Below, in pieces: positions 5,426-9,577 of a stretch of 9,577 bases of DNA. Position 1 is the first letter of the stretch. Each line of letters opens with the position of its first letter. Source of the stretch: Desulfocapsa sp. Lineage in GTDB: Bacteria > Desulfobacterota > Desulfobulbia > Desulfobulbales > Desulfocapsaceae. A program made the translations under genes and the position numbers. The stretch lies in the NCBI GenBank assembly GCA_020717935.1, contig DYDK01000055.1:1-9577 (forward strand), given 5' to 3'. The notes under the pieces were generated by a model. The model saw nothing but the letters and a program-made list of their open reading frames with translations. It was not told the origin of the DNA and did not search any database.

Positions 5426-8115
5426 TGCGTCTGGAGGTGGCGGTTGCGGCTCCGTTGCCGCGATCGCTGACCTATCTTTTTAATGATGAGGCAGAGGGTG
5501 AGTCTGGAGCAATCCCAGTAGGTAAACGGGTCTTGGTGCCTCTGGGCAGCCGCAAGCTCACTGGTTTTGTACTGGGTTCTCTTCCCGATGAGATTGTGCC
5601 CTATGCGTTGCGGGAAATTATCGAAGTCCTTGATCCGCAGCCCCTTTTTCCTGCCAACCTGATTCCCGTTTTTCGCTGGATTGCCGGTTATTATCATTAC
5701 CCCATAGGCGAGGTCATTAAAACGGCCTTGCCTGGCGGCCTTGCTCCTCGCAGTGGCAAACAGATCTGTCTCAGCGGGGCAGGGCGGGAACACCTCTCTT
5801 TGCTGCTTGGATTGTCCGAGAGTTTACCCGTGGAAGAAGACCTGTCCGCAAAGCCAATAAACAAGCGGCCCCCCGACTGGTTGCCCACCCTTGTGGCCAA
5901 GGGCTTGCTGACGGCTGTCGAATCACGAAAAATCCTGAATCGTCTCAGTTCTCGCCGCCTTATCCAGTCCTGGCAGGAACAGGGATGGGTTGAGATTCAG
6001 GAGATTTTAGTGGGTAATGCGACCAGGCAGAAAAATGAAATCTGCTATGCTCGTACAGCGGAGTTGTCGCTTCCTTCCGGCTCCACTGTCACTCCCAGCA
6101 AAGCGGATATTGAATCCTTTGGCGCTTGTTTTGCACAACAGCGTGCTCTTCCCCTCACTTTTCCCCAGCTCAAGACCCTCTATTTCCTTCATTTTTTCTG
6201 TCAGAAAAGTTCACAAAAGACGGTTCCGGCCAAGGAATTGAACAAAGCCTATAGCGGTGCGGCCAAGGTCTTGCCGTCTTTGCAGGCACTGGGGGTGGTG
6301 GTGCGACTGGAGCAGCGGGTTTTTCGCAATCCTTATGGGGCACAGCTTCCCTGGTTTCCCCCTCCTGAGGAGTTGACTCCTGAACAGCAGCAGGCGCTCT
6401 CCCAACTGCTTCCAGCCGTGCAGCAGAAAAAATTTACCCCGTTTCTCCTGCACGGAGTCACCGGCTGCGGCAAGACGGAGGTTTATCTACGGGCCGCTGC
6501 GGCCTGTCTGGCGATGGGCCGTGATGTTCTGATTCTGGTTCCCGAAATTGCCCTGGCCACCCAACTTGAGGCCCATTTTGTCTCTCGTTTTGGCGGACGG
6601 GTGTTGCTGCTGCACAGTGGTTTATCTGCTGGTGAGCGATTTGACCAGTGGGCGCAGGCGTTCAGAAGCCAGAAGCCAGATGGCAGCGAGCAGGGGGGAA
6701 AGGGGACAAGGCAGGACTTTTCAGAAGAAGATGGGCCGAGGATTGTTATTGGGGCGAGATCGGCGGTTTTTGCCCCTCTGCCTGATATTGGCCTGATTGT
6801 GGTGGATGAAGAACATGATGGCGGCTATAAGCAGGATGACGGACTGCGGTATAATGGACGAGATGTGGCGGTATTGCGGGCGAGCTTGCAGGATGCGGTG
6901 GTAGTGCTCGGTTCGGCTACTCCTTCGGTGACCAGTTTTTATCATGCCCGAACCGGTAAATATCAGCTTCTCACCATGAGCAAACGGGTGCAGGATCGAA
7001 GCCTGCCTGCTATTTCTTTGGTGAGTCTGCGGGATAAATCTGAAAAGGCCTATGGCATGGCCCTGGGTCACAAATTGCAACGGGCCTTGCAGGAGACTTT
7101 GGCTGCTGGCAAACAGAGCTTGCTCCTCCTGAACCGGCGGGGATTTGCGGCGGTCTCTCTCTGTCAGGATTGCGGCAAACCCGTGGAGTGCCGCCATTGC
7201 CATATCTCGCTGACCCTGCACAAGGGCAGACAACAACTGGTCTGCCATTACTGTGGATTTACCCTGCCCAGCAATCAGCTCTGTTCGGGCTGTCATTCGG
7301 AAAAAATAGTGCCGGTAGGCTTTGGCACCGAACGCATCGAGCAGGAGGTGGGGGAGCTCTTGCCCGAGGCCAGAATCGCCCGCCTGGACACCGATACCGC
7401 CACTGATCGCAAGAAATTTCTTCATTTGTTACAGGCCATGCATCACAGGGAAATTGACATCCTGATTGGCACCCAGATGATTGCCAAGGGCCACGACTTC
7501 CCCTTCGTCACCCTGGTGGGGGTGGTGTGGGCCGATGGTGGCTTGACCATGCCCGATTTTCGAGCCGCCGAACGCACTTATCAACTGCTATCTCAGGTCA
7601 GTGGTCGGGCCGGACGGGGGGAGAGTCCCGGGCAGGTGATCATCCAGACCCTGCGGCCCGACCATTACGCGGTGGCCCTGGCCCAACGCAATGCCTACGA
7701 AGAACTCTATGAACGGGAGATAGGCAACCGGCAGATTCCCGCCTTCCCGCCCCTGCTGCGGCTTATCAACATTCACATTCAGGGAAGCCGTGAACAGCAG
7801 GTGAAGCAAACGGCAACGGCGGTGGCGGCCCTGTGTCATGATTGTGGAAAATCATTGATGGCAGGGGGAGGTGAAGGAAGGGTTGGAGGCAAAGTCAAAG
7901 GAAAATGCCTTATCCGCCAACCGATAGAGGTGCTGGGCCCGGCCCCCTCGCCCCTTGACCGCCTGCGCGACCTCTACCGCTGGCAGGTGCTGCTCAAGGG
8001 CTGGTATCAAGACGATCTCCACCTCGTCTGCGACCAGGTGCTGACCCGCCAGAGCGAATTGACCCAGGGTGATGTGCAGATCACCGTGGATGTTGATCCG
8101 GAAAATATGTCGTGA
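5422..8115 (+). CDS. priA: Primosomal protein N' (replication restart helicase PriA)
   Basis: PriA is the 3'-to-5' superfamily 2 helicase that recognises abandoned replication forks and loads the restart primosome. Helicase motifs are Walker A GVTGCGKT (345-352), DEEH (462-465), GSATPS (497-502) and QVSGRAGR (725-732). Eight zinc-binding cysteines, characteristic of PriA, lie at 581, 584, 590, 593, 608, 611, 621 and 624. The N-terminal DNA-binding domain covers about residues 1-110, with the winged-helix region after it. At 897 residues it is longer than E. coli PriA (732). Extra sequence is visible at about 130-250, at 415-439 (polar, between RFDQWAQAF and RIVIGARSA) and at about 806-829 (Gly/Lys-rich). 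Translation starts at the ATG at 5422 or the next codon at 5425; both overlap or abut the galU stop. A weak AAGGAA lies 14 bases upstream, so coupling to galU translation is likely. No terminator was seen after the stop. Confidence 0.96.
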   Translation: MMRLEVAVAAPLPRSLTYLFNDEAEGESGAIPVGKRVLVPLGSRKLTGFVLGSLPDEIVPYALREIIEVLDPQPLFPANLIPVFRWIAGYYHYPIGEVIKTALPGGLAPRSGKQICLSGAGREHLSLLLGLSESLPVEEDLSAKPINKRPPDWLPTLVAKGLLTAVESRKILNRLSSRRLIQSWQEQGWVEIQEILVGNATRQKNEICYARTAELSLPSGSTVTPSKADIESFGACFAQQRALPLTFPQLKTLYFLHFFCQKSSQKTVPAKELNKAYSGAAKVLPSLQALGVVVRLEQRVFRNPYGAQLPWFPPPEELTPEQQQALSQLLPAVQQKKFTPFLLHGVTGCGKTEVYLRAAAACLAMGRDVLILVPEIALATQLEAHFVSRFGGRVLLLHSGLSAGERFDQWAQAFRSQKPDGSEQGGKGTRQDFSEEDGPRIVIGARSAVFAPLPDIGLIVVDEEHDGGYKQDDGLRYNGRDVAVLRASLQDAVVVLGSATPSVTSFYHARTGKYQLLTMSKRVQDRSLPAISLVSLRDKSEKAYGMALGHKLQRALQETLAAGKQSLLLLNRRGFAAVSLCQDCGKPVECRHCHISLTLHKGRQQLVCHYCGFTLPSNQLCSGCHSEKIVPVGFGTERIEQEVGELLPEARIARLDTDTATDRKKFLHLLQAMHHREIDILIGTQMIAKGHDFPFVTLVGVVWADGGLTMPDFRAAERTYQLLSQVSGRAGRGESPGQVIIQTLRPDHYAVALAQRNAYEELYEREIGNRQIPAFPPLLRLINIHIQGSREQQVKQTATAVAALCHDCGKSLMAGGGEGRVGGKVKGKCLIRQPIEVLGPAPSPLDRLRDLYRWQVLLKGWYQDDLHLVCDQVLTRQSELTQGDVQITVDVDPENMS

Positions 8116-8130
8116 GGGGAGGGGGGCAGG

Positions 8131-8159
8131 TTCAGATTTCTTGATCAGGTCGCACTTGG
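8131..8159 (+). repeat. Solo copy of the end of the 9218-9416 repeat
   Basis: This segment, 15 bases after the priA stop, matches 9217-9245 at 27 of 29 positions, in the same orientation. Looser similarity continues to about 8200, where both copies again share GTCAATC. No matching opposite end is seen in the next 250 bases, so it appears to be a partial or decayed copy of the element at the right of the window. Read as protein it gives a short hydrophobic string, but there is no supported gene. Confidence 0.7.
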
Positions 8160-8225
8160 TCTGGCGTTTTTCTTTGCCGGTTCATTGCACTTTCATGGGA
8201 TTGTCAATCATCACATGCGAGCAAT

Positions 8226-8271
8226 GTATAGTTCCCCCCAAAGTCAAGACAGAATTTTGGGGGAACTATAC
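8226..8271. repeat. Strong hairpin (13-bp perfect stem)
   Basis: GTATAGTTCCCCC (8226-8238) pairs perfectly with 8259-8271. One C/T mismatch and three more A-T pairs (8240-8242 with 8255-8257) follow, leaving a 12-base loop. A second 7-bp hairpin (ACTTGTA, 8270-8276, with 8279-8285) abuts it. Neither is followed by a T-run, so neither is a standard terminator. The arm sequence resembles the putative IS end at 9491 (TAGTGGTCCCCAATTTTGAG), so the palindrome may be two abutted ends of an insertion sequence that lost its interior. That reading is inference. Confidence 0.75.
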
Positions 8272-8413
8272 TTGTATCTACAAGTTGCATCATGTATCTC
8301 TCAAAGAGAGTATGAAAATGCTCAAAAAAAAACGATAATGAAAGAATCAAGATGCAGAATATAAAGAAAAATCAATAAGCAGACTTCTTCTTGCATGTTA
8401 AAAACTAATAATT

Positions 8414-8567
8414 TTGATGGTCTCGCAAAAAGTCCAAAAAACCTGTCATTTCGAGCGACAGCGAGAAATCTTGTTTCTCAACCACTGGATACTCTTAAGA
8501 TTTCTCCGATAAATATTCCTCGGCGAAATGACATTATGATAATCGGGTTTTTTTGCGAGGCCATCAA
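8414..8567. repeat. MITE-like palindrome with TGTCATTTCGAGCG core
   Basis: Three nested pairs of complementary blocks share one centre: 8414-8431 with 8550-8567 (17 of 18), 8444-8453 with 8524-8533 (10 of 10, TGTCATTTCG), and 8463-8472 with 8497-8506 (10 of 10, GAGAAATCTT). The central loop is 8473-8496. The TGTCATTTCGAGCG...GCGAGAAATCTT core resembles a dispersed intergenic repeat I know from many deltaproteobacterial and other genomes. No transposase is encoded. Weak A/T-rich similarity extends the ends to about 8409 and 8572. Confidence 0.8.
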
Positions 8568-8571
8568 TTTT

Positions 8572-8708
8572 AACTTCGCAAAGAACGGGCGACAAATTCA
8601 AGAGAGGCCTTCGCGGCAGCTCATGTCACCCTTGTTGACAAGGGGCTCAGCCGTTCACACTAATGATGTTGCGGCCTCCGACCTTGCAAGTGACCAGAGG
8701 ACACAATC
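8572..8708 (+). other. Leader region of the membrane-protein gene
   Basis: This stretch between the palindrome and the membrane-protein gene has no supported reading frame. It holds a compact perfect hairpin (CCCTTGT 8629-8635, ACAAGGG 8638-8644) too tightly looped to be certain in vivo. No T-run follows it, and no clear -35/-10 pair could be assigned. Confidence 0.4.
8696..8701 (+). promoter_or_regulatory. Ribosome binding site of the membrane-protein gene
   Basis: AGAGGA lies seven bases before the ATG at 8709. This good Shine-Dalgarno match supports both the reality of the downstream gene and its start. Confidence 0.7.
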
Positions 8709-9230
8709 ATGAACTGCCAGAAGATCATGCAAGGTTGGATCGAATACTACATGCCCGACTGGCGGCAGCGGTGTTGTGAATTGCGATCGGCCTGCAAACA
8801 AAGGTTGCGAAACATTGAATTCCATACCATCAAGCTCTTTGCCCAGTCTCTGGCTGCAGTGCTTTGCTTCATACTTGTATTCGGCATGGTGAACTATTTC
8901 TGGTTCAACTTCAGGCACACCTCGGTCGGTAGCATGTTTCTTGGTAGCAACCCGCCGGAAGCCCTTTTAGCCATTTTCACAGCCCTCGATAGCAACAATC
9001 TGGTTCTGCTGGCCTTCCAGATCACTATCGATACGGCCGTTACCTGCCTGCTGCTTGGGATAGTCTGTCAGTTACTTGCTATCACCCGCTATTTTTACAC
9101 AGGCCACGGCCTGATAAACCGTCTGCTCTGGTATGCCTTTTGCGCCGCCATAACCAGCCGGGATCTCCTTCAGGTAGGGCACAAGTTCGACTTTACGACC
9201 AGCACGGTCCTCTATCTTCAGATTTCCTGA
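8709..9230 (+). CDS. Small membrane protein of unknown function
   Basis: The 173-residue product is not recognised. It begins with a cysteine-containing, basic cytoplasm-like segment (1-42; Cys at 3, 22, 23, 29). A first hydrophobic segment follows at about 44-68 and a second at about 97-124. A weaker third hydrophobic stretch lies at about 136-149. An extracytoplasmic loop with FRHTSVGSMFLGSNPPEA joins the first two. No signal peptide cleavage site or catalytic motif is evident, so an inner-membrane location with two or three spans is inferred. A good ribosome binding site precedes the ATG. The last four codons and stop (LQIS, then TGA) fall inside the left inverted repeat of the element at 9218-9416. 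The natural C-terminus may therefore have been lost and a new stop acquired. Nearby genes give no functional clue. Confidence 0.6.
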   Translation: MNCQKIMQGWIEYYMPDWRQRCCELRSACKQRLRNIEFHTIKLFAQSLAAVLCFILVFGMVNYFWFNFRHTSVGSMFLGSNPPEALLAIFTALDSNNLVLLAFQITIDTAVTCLLLGIVCQLLAITRYFYTGHGLINRLLWYAFCAAITSRDLLQVGHKFDFTTSTVLYLQIS

Positions 9231-9416
9231 TCCGGTCGCACTTGGCGTTGGCATATTTTCTGGTGCCCATCTCGAGAGTCAATCGGATAAAATAGGGATT
9301 GTCCCCAGTAGTATCGGGGGTTGTCCCCATTTTATCGTATGGCGAATAGTATAAAAAATGTGCAATGCCCCTTTCCGGATATTGGGTGAATTACCCGTCC
9401 GGATCAGGAAATCTGA
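9218..9416. repeat. Palindromic element with 18-bp perfect terminal inverted repeats
   Basis: TCAGATTTCCTGATCCGG (9218-9235) is the exact reverse complement of 9399-9416. The element spans about 199 bp, has a hairpin near its centre (9286-9336) and encodes no protein. A related left end lies alone at 8131-8159. The left terminus supplies the stop codon of the upstream membrane-protein frame. The size, terminal repeats and second copy suggest a non-autonomous mobile or intergenic repeat. Confidence 0.7.
9286..9336. repeat. Central hairpin with duplicated TTGTCCCC motif
   Basis: GATAAAATAGGGA (9286-9298) pairs with 9324-9336 at 12 of 13 positions. Within it, TTGTCCCCA occurs twice in direct orientation (9299-9307 and 9321-9329), and CCCC/GGGG can pair across the loop. 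Paired GTCCCC motifs flanking a small palindrome recall repeats tied to REP-associated tyrosine transposases (RAYT/TnpA-REP). No such transposase is in the window, so that link is a guess. Confidence 0.6.
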
Positions 9417-9490
9417 TCTTATTCCAGCGAGTTGCCTTGCCGGTGTTTGTCTTGAATTAACCTCACTCCTGCTCCCTGAAATTTGGATTA

Positions 9491-9577
9491 TAGTGGTCCC
9501 CAATTTTGAGACAATAGTTTAAGCTGTACGCTTTCATGAGGAACGACCCAAAATGAGTGAAGCAAAACCAAGGAATT
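9491..9577 (+). mobile_element. Left end of a probable IS3-type insertion sequence (partial)
   Basis: TAGTGGTCCCCAATTTTGAG at 9491-9510 looks like the terminal inverted repeat of IS3-family elements. It is followed after about 40 bases by a ribosome binding site and an ATG opening a frame typical of a short IS OrfA. The exact outer boundary cannot be fixed because the other end is outside the window. The family assignment rests on resemblance of the end and the spacing only. Confidence 0.45.
9553..9577 (+). CDS. Start of a probable IS OrfA transposase (partial)
   Basis: An ATG at 9553 is preceded by GAGGAA at 9538-9543 (nine bases spacing) and opens the sequence MSEAKPRN before the window ends. 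A short basic or polar beginning of this kind is common for IS3-type OrfA helix-turn-helix proteins. Eight residues cannot prove identity. Confidence 0.4.

Noticed and set aside
6721..7425. Minus-strand open frame of about 230 codons opposite priA
   Set aside because: It overlaps the conserved helicase and zinc-binding region of priA and its translation has no family features.
8069..8338. Plus-strand open frame running from priA into the hairpin region
   Set aside because: It begins inside priA in another frame and then crosses repeat sequence; there is no coding evidence.
8395..8712. Plus-strand open frame across the TGTCATTTCGAGCG palindrome
   Set aside because: Most of it is the inverted-repeat element itself, it has no ribosome binding site, and its end overlaps the better-supported gene at 8709.

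Overview
The window reads as a chromosomal segment of a Gram-negative bacterium. The gene content (full-length HrpA with its C-terminal extension, GalU, PriA) and the dense palindromic intergenic repeats would suit a Desulfobacterota (deltaproteobacterial) genome. One of those repeats carries the TGTCATTTCGAGCG-type core that I associate with such genomes. This placement is an inference without a search.

Layout. Positions 1-53 are the end of a repeat whose complete copy lies at 4196-4380. They are followed by a short open stretch (54-146) that may be the tail of a broken gene. hrpA, a DEAH-box RNA helicase gene, runs leftward from 4090 to 221. The hrpA-galU divergent intergenic region (4091-4552) holds a 60-bp perfect hairpin (4136-4195). 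This directly abuts a roughly 185-bp palindromic, MITE-like repeat (4196-4380). Next comes a small reading frame (4359-4556) whose start lies inside the repeat and whose stop overlaps the galU start. galU (4553-5425) and priA (5422-8115) follow rightward. Both junctions in this chain are ATGA overlaps, which suggests one translationally coupled unit.

From 8116 to 8708 there is no convincing gene. The stretch holds a partial repeat, a strong 46-bp hairpin and another MITE-like palindrome (8414-8567). A small membrane protein of unknown function follows (8709-9230). Its stop codon lies inside the left inverted repeat of a further palindromic element (9218-9416). The window closes with what looks like the left end of an IS3-type insertion sequence and the first eight codons of its OrfA (9553 onward).

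How the genes work together. HrpA acts on RNA and ribosomes, GalU makes UDP-glucose for envelope and glycan synthesis, and PriA restarts stalled replication forks. They are housekeeping functions with no obvious shared pathway. I see no defence system, CRISPR array, tRNA or rRNA. The unusual content is the crowd of distinct palindromic repeats in the non-coding DNA, and the way at least two of them supply the start or stop of neighbouring reading frames.
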